NCBI GenBank assembly: GCA_036389375.1
Contig: DASVQA010000237.1
Coordinates: 1 to 31,854 of the forward strand
Source of the DNA: QHXQ01 sp036389375
GTDB taxonomy: Bacteria; Acidobacteriota; Blastocatellia; Pyrinomonadales; Pyrinomonadaceae
Direction: 5' to 3'
Length of the DNA stretch: 31,854 bases
Under the pieces are notes generated by a model, which ran no database searches, was not told the DNA's origin, and saw only the letters and a list, made by a program, of their open reading frames with translations. Below, piece by piece: positions 1-7,410 of this stretch (position 1 is the first letter of the stretch; each line of letters starts with the position of its first letter). The translations under genes were made by a program, and so were the position numbers.

Positions 1-397
1 GGAAGCCGCCTGTGCTAAACGCCGTGACGGCGATGACGGGCACGGCCCGCAGCGCCTCGTTCTCGCGGATGCGGCGCGTAGCTTCCAAGCCGTCCAGTTC
101 CGGCATCCCTATGTCCATCAGGATCAGGTCGGGCTGCGAGAGCGTGGCGACCTTGATCGCTTCCTCGCCATTGGCGGCCGTCACGACGCGATAGCCCTGC
201 TGTTGCAGGTTCAAACTCATGATGACGAGGTTATCAACCACGTCGTCCACCACCAGCACTAAAAAATCGCGCTTGGACAGGTCGGTGGTATTTTTGTCGT
301 CGGCGGGCGCGGCTGCACCGTCTGCGAGCGCGTGCGTGCTTTCGTCGTCGTGAGGTTCGGGCAGCGGGCTGGTAGGCAGAGACTTTTTCGTTTCCAT
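1..397 (-). CDS. Response regulator receiver-domain protein (3' part outside window)
   Basis: The 132 visible residues are the N-terminal part of a CheY-like receiver protein, which accepts a phosphoryl group from a sensor kinase. The first ~43 residues are a low-complexity acidic and Ala/Pro-rich tail. The receiver fold then begins with the hydrophobic strand LVLVV and the acidic pair D51-D52. The phospho-acceptor is D95 in LILMDIGMPELDG, and the conserved switch Thr is T125 in VIAVTA. The reading frame is open to the window edge, so the conserved Lys and any output domain are not visible. The ATG at 397 is the only sensible start, although no clear Shine-Dalgarno precedes it. It could be a stand-alone CheY-like regulator or carry an output domain; these cannot be told apart here. 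Confidence 0.85.
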   Translation of the reverse strand, partial: METKKSLPTSPLPEPHDDESTHALADGAAAPADDKNTTDLSKRDFLVLVVDDVVDNLVIMSLNLQQQGYRVVTAANGEEAIKVATLSQPDLILMDIGMPELDGLEATRRIRENEALRAVPVIAVTAFSTGGF

Positions 398-529
398 CGC
401 TTAATTATTAAGCCGCCGTCAAGCTGACCATCATCGCCAAAAGTGCGGCCCTCAAGCCGCGCCTGACATATTAACATTCGCCGGCCGGGAACTGAGAAGC
501 TAAACGTTCGCCCTCCGCGCCGGCAGACG

Positions 530-565
530 AAAAAGAGCGGCCGGGGCAGATGTCCCGGCCGCTCT
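530..565 (-). terminator. Intrinsic terminator of the radical SAM/SPASM gene
   Basis: A perfect 12-bp G+C-rich stem (534-545 with 554-565, 8-nt loop) is followed on the minus strand by a run of T residues (complement of 530-534). It lies about 30 nt beyond the stop codon of the minus-strand gene ending at 593, the expected place for a Rho-independent terminator. Confidence 0.85.
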
Positions 566-592
566 GGCGCGCACGCGCTGGTTGGGCGCTGC

Positions 593-1873
593 TTACTGAA
601 TCGTGTCCATCGAACCGCGAAAACCGTTCATCGCCTGCTTGGCGACCCACTTCAGGACGCGCCTGGTGTCGTAGCAATAGGCGAGGATGTAGTTGCAGGT
701 TGACAGACAGTGCTTCGAGCATTCCTGCTTCATCTCGTCGAGTTGTTGCACGTCGAACTTCGGATTTTCAATCGTGCCCCAGTCGTGCGTGGCGGAGTAC
801 ATCGGGAAGCAGGGCGCGAGCGTGCCGTCGGTGCGGACGATAAGCGAGTTCTGCCCGGCGCGGCACGACCAGGGCGGCACTTCGCCGCGCATCAGCTTCT
901 TCATCTCCTGCATGTGCTTCGACTGGTTGACCATCTTGAAGCCTTCCTGATGGCGCTTGGCGTCGAGCCAGTCGAGCAGTTCGTCCACCTTCGGAAAATC
1001 TTCGGGCGTGAGATAGGTGCTGTTCTCGTCGAGGTGCTTGAAGTGGGTCTGCTCCATCATCGGCGTCTCGTTGATGTGATAGTCGGTGGCGATGCCCATG
1101 TCGTGCGCGATGAGCGTGAGTTCGCGCACGTCGTCCATGTTGATGCGCGTGATGTTGATATTGAACATCACGGTGTAGCCGTAGTGGTGCTGACGCTTGA
1201 CGAGATAATCAACGTAAGGGCGAATCGGCTCAAGCGCTTTAGGCAGCGCCTTGCGATCCTTGATGGAATCAACCGCGAGGTTGACGGTCGCAATGCCGGC
1301 GTCGCCGAGCCGGTCAACCACGTCGGGCTTCATCAAGCGGCCGTTCGTCGGCAGATAGACGAAGATGTCCTTCTTGGCGCTGTAGTAGACGATCTTGTGA
1401 ATGAAGGCGGGGCGCAGGAGCGGTTCGCCGCCCATGAGCGCGAGCACGCGCGAGCCGATGGAGTGCAACCAGTCAATCGAGCGCCGCGCCACGTCCTCCG
1501 TCATGCCCTTGACCTTGTTGTTGTACGACCAGCAATAGTGGCAATCGTAGTTGCACTTCCACTCGGTAAAGAGATAAGGGATGAGCGGGCGCAACTCGCC
1601 GCGATGATAGAGCGATTTGAAGTAGGGCGACCCCCACGTTTTCCAAGTGCGGATGGCGTTGAGTTTTTGATACTCCTTCTTCGACATCGGCTGCGGGTCG
1701 GGGTGGATCGGATACGGCGGCTCGGGCAGACCTTCCGCGTCAGGCTTCGGTGCAAGCGTGGGGCGCTCGGGGCGCGTGTAGAGAATCTGGTGGAGTTTAT
1801 CGTCGATACGATACGCGGGGGCCGACGTGGTCGGGGGCGCGGCCGGGTCAGGTTGCCGAATTTCTGTAGCCAT
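593..1873 (-). CDS. Radical SAM protein with C-terminal SPASM-like Cys cluster
   Basis: This is a 426-residue radical SAM enzyme. The SAM [4Fe-4S] motif CxxxCxxC is C107-C111-C114 (KCNYDCHYC), followed by an MGGEPLL glycine-rich motif. The C-terminal ~95 residues hold C337, C355, C385, C389, C393 and C400, the kind of cluster that binds auxiliary Fe-S centres in SPASM/twitch enzymes, which modify peptides or small molecules. The first ~65 residues are Pro-rich and probably unstructured. The ATG at 1873 is chosen because AGGAG precedes it at 5 nt; the frame stays open 35 codons upstream without a ribosome site. The gene stands alone with its own terminator, and no precursor peptide gene is visible beside it. 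The substrate is unknown. A peptide maturase or a lipid/cofactor enzyme are both possible. Confidence 0.85.
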   Translation of the reverse strand: MATEIRQPDPAAPPTTSAPAYRIDDKLHQILYTRPERPTLAPKPDAEGLPEPPYPIHPDPQPMSKKEYQKLNAIRTWKTWGSPYFKSLYHRGELRPLIPYLFTEWKCNYDCHYCWSYNNKVKGMTEDVARRSIDWLHSIGSRVLALMGGEPLLRPAFIHKIVYYSAKKDIFVYLPTNGRLMKPDVVDRLGDAGIATVNLAVDSIKDRKALPKALEPIRPYVDYLVKRQHHYGYTVMFNINITRINMDDVRELTLIAHDMGIATDYHINETPMMEQTHFKHLDENSTYLTPEDFPKVDELLDWLDAKRHQEGFKMVNQSKHMQEMKKLMRGEVPPWSCRAGQNSLIVRTDGTLAPCFPMYSATHDWGTIENPKFDVQQLDEMKQECSKHCLSTCNYILAYCYDTRRVLKWVAKQAMNGFRGSMDTIQ

Positions 1874-2367
1874 CAGGACTCCTTTCAAAACTTGTCTGAC
1901 TGGGTGCTGAAAAAGAAGGTTTGGGCGAAGCGAACGAGTTTTGACCTCGACATAAACGAGCAACGCGTGAGTGATCAAAAACGCCGCGAATAATGGCTGA
2001 TTTCAGATGGAATTGCAAGCTATTTCGTTCAGCGCGGACGAACGCGCGCAGCCTTCAGCCATCATAGACTGCGCGGCTGTTCAACTGCTGTTTAGCGCCG
2101 CCACAACAGACGACACGGGCGCGGCTCGGTTGCGAGTTTGACATGCGTTTCGTCCGGCGTGGGCGCGCGTTCAGACACTTTGCCAAGTGCCACAACAGGC
2201 CGGGCAACTGTCTGGTTGCCCGGCCGCCGACATTCAAGCTAAGCTTTGCGCCTCGTTGGCGCGCCCCAATCATTTAACGTACCCTGAAGCGCGCCAACTC
2301 TGCCTGTACCGACCGGCCCGCCTGACCTAAAAACGCGGGCGCGCGCGCCAGCACAATCCGCCACACG
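1874..2367. other. Intergenic region between divergent genes, containing a perfect hairpin
   Basis: No convincing gene is seen in these ~490 nt; the short ORFs have no ribosome site or recognisable product. The notable element is a perfect 11-bp inverted repeat (2198-2208 with 2215-2225, loop TGTCTG), preceded by a smaller CACTT...AAGTG hairpin. Neither strand has a T-run after it, so it does not look like a standard terminator. It sits ~140 nt upstream of the glycosyltransferase. A weak promoter-like sequence for the radical SAM gene (TTGATC, 17-18 nt, TATGTC-like) lies near 1950-1980 on the minus strand, but it is too poor to call. Confidence 0.5.
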
Positions 2368-4083
2368 TTGGAGGTCTCGACCGCTTTGTTCTCCACGCCG
2401 ACGCCGGCCGTCACAGCCGGGCTGAGACCGGAACTCTTCGCCGACGGCGCGCGGACGCTCGACCGCAAGTGGCGCGCGCTCATCCTTGCCGCGCTCGTCG
2501 TCGTCGGCTTCGGGCTGCGCAGCGCGCACCTGAGCGCGGAAGGGCTGAGCGAAGACGAGTTCAACAAGCTGGCTGCGGTCGCGGACTATCGCGCGCACGG
2601 GCTGACGCCCGCCAACGGCGAACACCCTTTTCTGATGAAGGCGTTGCAGACCGCAAGCGTCGTGGCCGCAGAGCATTGGAACGGCGCGTCGTTTGTCGTC
2701 GCGCATCGAGGGTTGGCGCTGCCGGTCGAGACGGCGCTGCGGTTGCCGTCGGCGCTCTTTGGCGCGTTGACGGCGCTGCTGCTCTACCTGCTGACGGCCG
2801 AGTTGTTCGGCGGCGAGGTTGCGCTCATCGCGGCGGCGCTGTGGGCATGCGACCCGTCGGCGATTGGTTTTAACCGGATCGCTAAAGAAGACACGTTCAT
2901 GCTCTGCTTCTTTCTGCTGGCGAACGTCTTCTGGCTGCGCGGACAGCGCGTCGCGGAAGCGCGCGCGGGCAATCCAGTGCCCTACTACTGGGCAACGGCC
3001 GTCGCCTACGGGGCGATGTTCGCTTCCAAATACGTGCCCGGTTACTTCGCCGCGAGCATTGCCTACTATCACATCTTTCAAAGCATCCCGGCCACGCGCT
3101 GGCGCTTGGGCCGGCCGCGCTTTCTCGTCTTCTTCATCATCATCGGCGTGAGCTTCGTGCTCTTGAACCTGCCGATCCTCTTGCCGGGCACGTGGCGCGC
3201 GGCGCTCAGCTTCGCCAGCTACAAACGGCTCGGCCACGACAGCTACGAGTTCATGGGCCGGCTCTACGGCCATAAACTGATGGACTGGTTCAAAGGCGTG
3301 CCCTGGTATTTCTACTTCGTCTTCATCGGCGTCAAAACGCCGCCGCTCACGCTCGCAGCCTTTCTGACGGGCCTGCCCCTACTCTTGCGCCGCCGGCTGG
3401 GCGATGGGCGCTACTTCCTGCTTTTCTGGGTCGCCATCGGCTTCCTGCCCTTCATCCCCGTCGGCGGCAAATTCACACGCTACTTCACGCCCGTGCTGCC
3501 GGTCGTTTTCATCACGGCCGCCATCGGCGTGCAGTTCGTCGCCCGTTGGCTCGCACGCGCAATGCGAGCCGGCGGCAGTGAGCAGCACGTGTTGACCGCA
3601 CTCGCCGCGCTCGTCGTCCTCGCTGCGCTCGCGGCGACTGTTACGGTCGCGCCGCACCACCGGCTCTACATAAACTTTTTAGGCGGCGGCCAAGCGCGCG
3701 CCGGCTACTACTTCCCGCAGGACGAGTTTTACGACGCCGAGTTGCGCGATGTGATGAGCGAGATCGCGCGCCGCGCGCCGCTCCATGCGCGCGTGGCGAA
3801 CGAGACGCCCGGCCTCGCCGCCTTCTACGCCGCGCAGGCGCAACGTCCAGACCTCAATTCCGTCTCGCTCTCCGACCCGCACGAGCGCGCCGCCCTGCGA
3901 CCCGGCGACTTCATCATCGCCGCCCGCGGCCGCCGCTACTTCAGCACCGACGCCCTGCTCACCGCACTACGCGCCACCACCCTACCCGCTTTCACCGTCT
4001 CCGTCGGCCCGATGCCCGCCGCCGAAGTTTACATTTTAGACGATAAGATACAGGCCACGCTGGTGGCGGCGGGCCAACGATGA
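2368..4083 (+). CDS. PMT/ArnT-like (GT39/GT83-type) membrane glycosyltransferase
   Basis: This ~570-residue polytopic membrane protein resembles the dolichyl-phosphate-mannose / lipid-A-aminoarabinose transferase superfamily, which moves a sugar from a polyprenyl-phosphate donor to protein or lipid on the outer face of the inner membrane. After the first hydrophobic segment (~residues 34-48) comes the acidic loop GLSEDEFNK, where this family places its catalytic Asp/Glu. The second loop signature FNRIAKEDTFMLCF and about ten further hydrophobic segments follow, ending in a short soluble C-terminus. The start is uncertain: TTG at 2368 has no ribosome site, while TTG at 2386 lies 11 nt after GGAGG. 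No ATG is available near the N-terminus. Acceptor and donor cannot be read from sequence; lipid A genes nearby make an envelope role plausible. Confidence 0.8.
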   Translation: MEVSTALFSTPTPAVTAGLRPELFADGARTLDRKWRALILAALVVVGFGLRSAHLSAEGLSEDEFNKLAAVADYRAHGLTPANGEHPFLMKALQTASVVAAEHWNGASFVVAHRGLALPVETALRLPSALFGALTALLLYLLTAELFGGEVALIAAALWACDPSAIGFNRIAKEDTFMLCFFLLANVFWLRGQRVAEARAGNPVPYYWATAVAYGAMFASKYVPGYFAASIAYYHIFQSIPATRWRLGRPRFLVFFIIIGVSFVLLNLPILLPGTWRAALSFASYKRLGHDSYEFMGRLYGHKLMDWFKGVPWYFYFVFIGVKTPPLTLAAFLTGLPLLLRRRLGDGRYFLLFWVAIGFLPFIPVGGKFTRYFTPVLPVVFITAAIGVQFVARWLARAMRAGGSEQHVLTALAALVVLAALAATVTVAPHHRLYINFLGGGQARAGYYFPQDEFYDAELRDVMSEIARRAPLHARVANETPGLAAFYAAQAQRPDLNSVSLSDPHERAALRPGDFIIAARGRRYFSTDALLTALRATTLPAFTVSVGPMPAAEVYILDDKIQATLVAAGQR

Positions 4084-4294
4084 ACATCGCCGGCCCGCCT
4101 ATGCGCCGTGCGCGCTGCCACGTTGCCAACTGGCGGCGGGCGAGCCGTATGGGGGCCTGCCAAAGGCTTGCGCCTTGCTTTCCCGCACACGTCAGATTAT
4201 GTTAACCGCCGGAGTTGCCGGCGCGGGTTCAAACTCGCCCTTTAACCTGTACACCTCAACTTCTTGCCAGCTTCGGACTAACAATTAGCTTTTT

Positions 4295-6205
4295 ATGGGC
4301 CGCAATCAACTCCCTCGCTCAACGCGCTTCCTCGTGCTTGCGTTCGTCATGGCGGCCGTTTTCTACCCGGCCGTCAGACCCATGCGGGCACAGAAAAACG
4401 GGCGCGGGGGCAGAATCGAGTTGCCGCAGCAGCGCGGGCTGGACATCAGAGGCGAAGACGGCAAGCCGATCAAGCTCTACGATAAGAGCTACGCGCTGCT
4501 CATCGGCGTCAGCGACTACTTGAGCGGCTGGCCCAAACTGCCCGGTGTTAAGCAGGACATCCCGGCCGTGCGCGCCGCGCTGGAACAGCAGGGGTTTCAA
4601 ACTGTCGTGGTCTTAAACCCGACCGGCGCGCAGCTTGAAGAGGCGTATCGCAGCTTCATACAGCAGTACGGTCTCGGCGTCGAAAACCGCTTGCTCTTTT
4701 ACTTCGCCGGGCATGGTCATACGATCAAGCAGTCCTACGGTGAAGATATGGGCTACATCGTGCCCGTGGACGCGCCCAACCCGCGCCGCGACCCGGCCAG
4801 CTTTATGGCCAAGGCGCTCGACATGCAGTCAATGGAATTGTATGCGCGGCGCATCCAGTCGAAGCACGCGCTCTTTCTCTTCGACTCGTGCTTTTCCGGT
4901 TCGCTGTTTGCGCTCTCGCGCTCCATTCCAGACAACATCAGCTACAAGACTTCACTCCCCGTCCGCCAGTTCATCACGTCGGGCAGCGCCAACGAACAAG
5001 TGCCTGACCGCAGCATCTTCCGCGAGCAGTTCATCGCGGCCCTCGAAGGCGCGGCGGACAACAACCACGATGGCTACGTGACGGGCAGCGAGTTGGGCGA
5101 CTTCCTGCAAGACCGCGTGGTGAACTACACGCACAATGCGCAGCACCCACAGTACGGTAAGATCAGAAATCCAAATCTCGACAAGGGCGACTTCGTATTT
5201 GTCCTGCCGCCCGCGCCGGCCCCCGCGCCGCCTGTAATCGCGCCTAACAACGCGGTGCGCCGCGCGCCGCCCACGCCCACGCCGCCCGTGCGCGTCGACC
5301 CGGCGCAGCAGGAACTTGCCTTCTGGAGCGCGATTCAGAACAGCGCCGACCCGGACGATTTTAAGGATTACCTGCTCAAGTATCCGAACGGGCTGTACGC
5401 AGGCATCGCGCGCCGGCGGATAGCGATGTTGAGCAGCATCGTTAAGCCGCCACCGCCGAAGCCGACGGAGAGTAGTGCTGCCGCACCAGCGCCGAGCGTC
5501 AGCCGCCCGCTTAGCCCGTCACGTCCGGTGCTGACGAATCAGGCCGGCATCGAGTTGGTGTGGATTCCGCCGGGCAGTTTCGCCATGGGTTCGGCCAATG
5601 GCAACAGTAATGAGCGCCCCGTGCATGAGGTGTCGATCCGTGAAGGTTTCTACATGGGACGCTACGAGGTCACGCAGGCACAGTGGCAAGGGTTGATGGG
5701 CAGTAACCCGTCGAGCTTCAAGGGCACTAACTTTCCGGTGGAGCAGGTGTCTTGGGCCGATGCGGTCGCTTTCATCGCGCGCTTGAACGCGCAGCATGAC
5801 GGCTACACGTATCGTCTGCCAACGGAGGCCGAGTGGGAATATGCGGCGCGGGCGGGCACAACCGGCGACTACGCGGGCGAACTGGAAGCGCTGGCGTGGT
5901 ATGGCGGCAACTCAGGCTCAGAGACGCATCCGGTCGGGCGCAAGCTGCCCAATGCCTTCGGCCTATATGACATGCACGGCAACGTCTGGGAGTGGTGCGC
6001 GGACTTTTATCACGACACTTACGCGGGCGCGCCGACGGACGGCAGCGCATGGTTAACCGGCGGCACGCCAAAATCACGCGTGATGCGCGGTGGCTCGTGG
6101 TACAACAACGCCGACCTCTGCCGAGCGGCCAGCCGCGACTGGCTCGCGCCCAACCGGCACGGCTTCGTCATCGGGCTGCGCGTCGTGGCGAGTGCGCGGC
6201 CGTGA
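4295..6205 (+). CDS. Secreted caspase-like peptidase (C14) fused to an FGE/SUMF1-type domain
   Basis: This 636-residue protein begins with a signal peptide (hydrophobic residues ~12-25, cleavage near RAQ). Next is a caspase/metacaspase fold with catalytic His140 (YFAGHGH) and Cys199 (LFDSCFSGS). A canonical EF-hand loop follows inside the C-terminal part of the caspase region: D255, N257, D259, T263 and E266, suggesting Ca2+ control as in metacaspases. Residues ~303-335 and 383-412 are Pro/Ala linkers flanking a short helical repeat (ELAFWSAIQNS). Residues ~414-633 are an FGE-sulfatase/SUMF1 domain (RLPTEAEWEYAARAG, LYDMHGNVWEWC, MRGGSW). Of the two catalytic FGE cysteines only the second position (Cys609) is kept and the first is Asn, so formylglycine synthesis is unlikely and a binding role is more likely. 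The start has a weak ribosome site. Confidence 0.9.
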   Translation: MGRNQLPRSTRFLVLAFVMAAVFYPAVRPMRAQKNGRGGRIELPQQRGLDIRGEDGKPIKLYDKSYALLIGVSDYLSGWPKLPGVKQDIPAVRAALEQQGFQTVVVLNPTGAQLEEAYRSFIQQYGLGVENRLLFYFAGHGHTIKQSYGEDMGYIVPVDAPNPRRDPASFMAKALDMQSMELYARRIQSKHALFLFDSCFSGSLFALSRSIPDNISYKTSLPVRQFITSGSANEQVPDRSIFREQFIAALEGAADNNHDGYVTGSELGDFLQDRVVNYTHNAQHPQYGKIRNPNLDKGDFVFVLPPAPAPAPPVIAPNNAVRRAPPTPTPPVRVDPAQQELAFWSAIQNSADPDDFKDYLLKYPNGLYAGIARRRIAMLSSIVKPPPPKPTESSAAAPAPSVSRPLSPSRPVLTNQAGIELVWIPPGSFAMGSANGNSNERPVHEVSIREGFYMGRYEVTQAQWQGLMGSNPSSFKGTNFPVEQVSWADAVAFIARLNAQHDGYTYRLPTEAEWEYAARAGTTGDYAGELEALAWYGGNSGSETHPVGRKLPNAFGLYDMHGNVWEWCADFYHDTYAGAPTDGSAWLTGGTPKSRVMRGGSWYNNADLCRAASRDWLAPNRHGFVIGLRVVASARP

Positions 6206-6221
6206 TTTAATAGCGCGCGTC

Positions 6222-6264
6222 AAAGCACGAAGGGCAGCCCCGATGAGGCTGCCCTTCGTGCTTT
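6222..6264. terminator. Long hairpin, probable bidirectional terminator
   Basis: A perfect 18-bp stem (6222-6239 with 6247-6264, 7-nt loop) starts 17 nt after the caspase-fusion stop and faces the convergent gene ending at 6274. The stem ends in AAA/TTT on either strand. Its core arms GGGCAGCC/GGCTGCCC are identical to those of the tRNA-Gln terminator at 7415-7441. Confidence 0.75.
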
Positions 6265-6273
6265 GAGCATGTG

Positions 6274-6675
6274 TTAGCGGGAGGCAGGGACGCGAATCCC
6301 GATAGCCGCATCCGGCGTTGGGCTTGGTAGTCTCCGCGCTCTGCCAGCTAATGGGACGGCGATGCGAACGTCGTCAGCATCAGGCTTGGTACTGACCCAC
6401 CAGAATTCCCATGCGCCGGATTCGGGGTCGGTGTCGTAAGCCACCCATCTTGCTTGGAACAGGTAACAGGATGAGATAGCAATTCGTTCCTTCTTGATGA
6501 AAGTCTCGGCTATCTGCAACGCGCGCTGGAGCGTGAGGCGGGGCGCAGAGTCCCTGCGCGGGAGCGCAAGGATGTCCGCTCGTGTGACCGGGTGAGGGAG
6601 TCTTGTCTTTGGTTCTTGACCATAGGTCATCGTACTTAGCATGAGAGCCATTGATGCAATTAAGAGAAGTCGCAT
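6274..6675 (-). CDS. Small secreted protein of unknown function, probable integron-cassette ORF
   Basis: This 133-residue protein has a signal peptide (MRLLLIASMALMLS, cleavage near TYGQ). The mature part has an amphipathic helix (LTLQRALQIAETFIKKE) followed by strands rich in aromatic residues (ARWVAYDTD, GAWEFWWVS). The shape recalls PepSY-like secreted proteins, but I do not recognise a family. The ATG is preceded by GGAG at 6 nt and lies only ~20 nt from the R' core of the attC site at 6695-6804, the short leader typical of integron cassettes. The last ~14 codons (6279-6318) are made from a degenerate copy of the tRNA-Gln 3' half, so the natural C-terminus seems to have been replaced. The region is lower in G+C than its neighbours (42% in 6601-6660), a sign of transfer. 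Confidence 0.65.
   Translation of the reverse strand: MRLLLIASMALMLSTMTYGQEPKTRLPHPVTRADILALPRRDSAPRLTLQRALQIAETFIKKERIAISSCYLFQARWVAYDTDPESGAWEFWWVSTKPDADDVRIAVPLAGRARRLPSPTPDAAIGIRVPASR
6279..6318 (-). repeat. Degenerate copy of the tRNA-Gln 3' half (att-like direct repeat)
   Basis: 6279-6313 matches 7465-7499 at 31 of 35 positions in the same orientation (34 of 40 when run to 6318), covering the acceptor 3' strand, T arm and start of the anticodon stem of tRNA-Gln. The 5' half is not recognisable. This is the pattern left when an element integrates at a tRNA 3' end, though a decayed tandem tRNA copy would look similar. Confidence 0.75.
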
Positions 6676-6694
6676 GAAGTTCTCCGAGAAAGCA

Positions 6695-6804
6695 ACCTAA
6701 CGCTTGAATTAACCCGCGCCGCGCATGAACCAGTTAAGATGAAGCAAGCAAATAACGATGAAAGAGACGCTCTTGAGGCGGCGGGTTGGAAAAAGTCGTT
6801 AGAT
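6695..6804 (-). other. attC: Integron attC recombination site (isolated)
   Basis: Read on the minus strand, this 110-bp imperfect palindrome starts with R'' ATCTAAC (RYYYAAC, 6798-6804) and ends with R' GTTAGGT (GTTRRRY, 6695-6701). The L boxes pair through AACCCGC / GCGGGTT. The R' end reads TTAATTCAAGCGTTAGGT, nearly the same as the end of classical aadA-type attC sites. Length is within the known attC range (about 57-141 bp). It begins 32 nt after the stop of the 166-residue gene at 6836 and is followed within 20 nt by the next ATG, which is the gene-attC-gene order of a cassette array. No integrase gene or second attC is visible in this window. Confidence 0.82.
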
Positions 6805-6835
6805 GCGCGTGCCATCGTCAACCCGAACCCACAGC

Positions 6836-7336
6836 TTAATCGCGTAGCCATTTAATCATATTTGGATAAGGCTCAATGCTCATCTCATTGGCCCGCGCAT
6901 TATCTGCGGTCAGGCCAATCCACTGTAGCGTCGGGACTCCGAAGTAACGACCTTGCGTGAAGTTCTCTATGAGAGATTCCGAGCCACCGCGATAACCCTC
7001 AACATGAAATACCACCGCCGGCTCTAACTGAAGATGCACGAGCGCCGCATATGACCAGGCGATAGCCATCAACTCTTCCCCGGCTTTGTTCCCGACATCT
7101 TTCTCAAGCTGCTGCCGTCTGCGCGCAGAGACGACCGCGAGATGCCCCGCCTCATGCAGTAAATCTCCGGGATATTTCAACTTACTCTCATCAATCAGAA
7201 TTACTCCGCGCCTGACCGAAATGCCGGGCAGAAAAGTCTCATCACTCAATGCTGCTGCTTCAACTTCCAGACCTATTTCGAGCAGGAAGTTGACGAGCCT
7301 GATAGTCAACTCATTGTTGAATCCATTGTTCGCCAT
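6836..7336 (-). CDS. Putative zinc-dependent protein with HEAGH motif, integron-cassette ORF
   Basis: This 166-residue soluble protein is without a signal peptide. The sequence DLLHEAGHLAV (residues ~58-68) fits the HExxH zinc-protease signature on a helix. A downstream acidic helix (AGEELMAIAWSYAA) could supply a third ligand, as in gluzincin-like folds, but this is inference. I do not recognise the family; an IrrE/ImmA-like or other small metallopeptidase is possible. The ATG at 7336 has AAGGA upstream at ~6 nt. The gene is followed at 32 nt by an attC site, marking it as the cargo of a gene cassette, and it has lower G+C than the flanking chromosome. No recombination core (GTTRRRY) was found in the ~75 nt upstream, so the cassette's outer boundary is unclear. 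Confidence 0.65.
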   Translation of the reverse strand: MANNGFNNELTIRLVNFLLEIGLEVEAAALSDETFLPGISVRRGVILIDESKLKYPGDLLHEAGHLAVVSARRRQQLEKDVGNKAGEELMAIAWSYAALVHLQLEPAVVFHVEGYRGGSESLIENFTQGRYFGVPTLQWIGLTADNARANEMSIEPYPNMIKWLRD

Positions 7337-7410
7337 AGCATCCTTTTCGGGCGTTCACTAAATCTTAGATAGAGAATGAAGGCCCTGGAGTTGGCAGCCT
7401 CTAGGCACAC

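Noticed and set aside
710..1993. 427-residue plus-strand ORF antisense to the radical SAM gene
   Set aside because: Composition is Val/Arg/His-rich shadow sequence with no domain or ribosome site; the opposite strand encodes a clear radical SAM enzyme.
2239..3273. 344-residue minus-strand ORF opposite the PMT-like gene
   Set aside because: Arg/Gln/Glu-rich high-G+C shadow with no motif; the plus-strand membrane protein explains the region.
6279..6365. A second complete tRNA gene on the minus strand
   Set aside because: The 3' half matches tRNA-Gln, but no 5' acceptor strand, proper D arm or anticodon stem can be formed; a short D-arm-like AGCTGGCAGAGC stretch near 6340-6351 is not enough.
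7337..7410. A second attC or attI site upstream of the HEAGH gene
   Set aside because: A TATCTAAG sequence hints at a core site, but there is no GTTRRRY partner and no L-box pairing.
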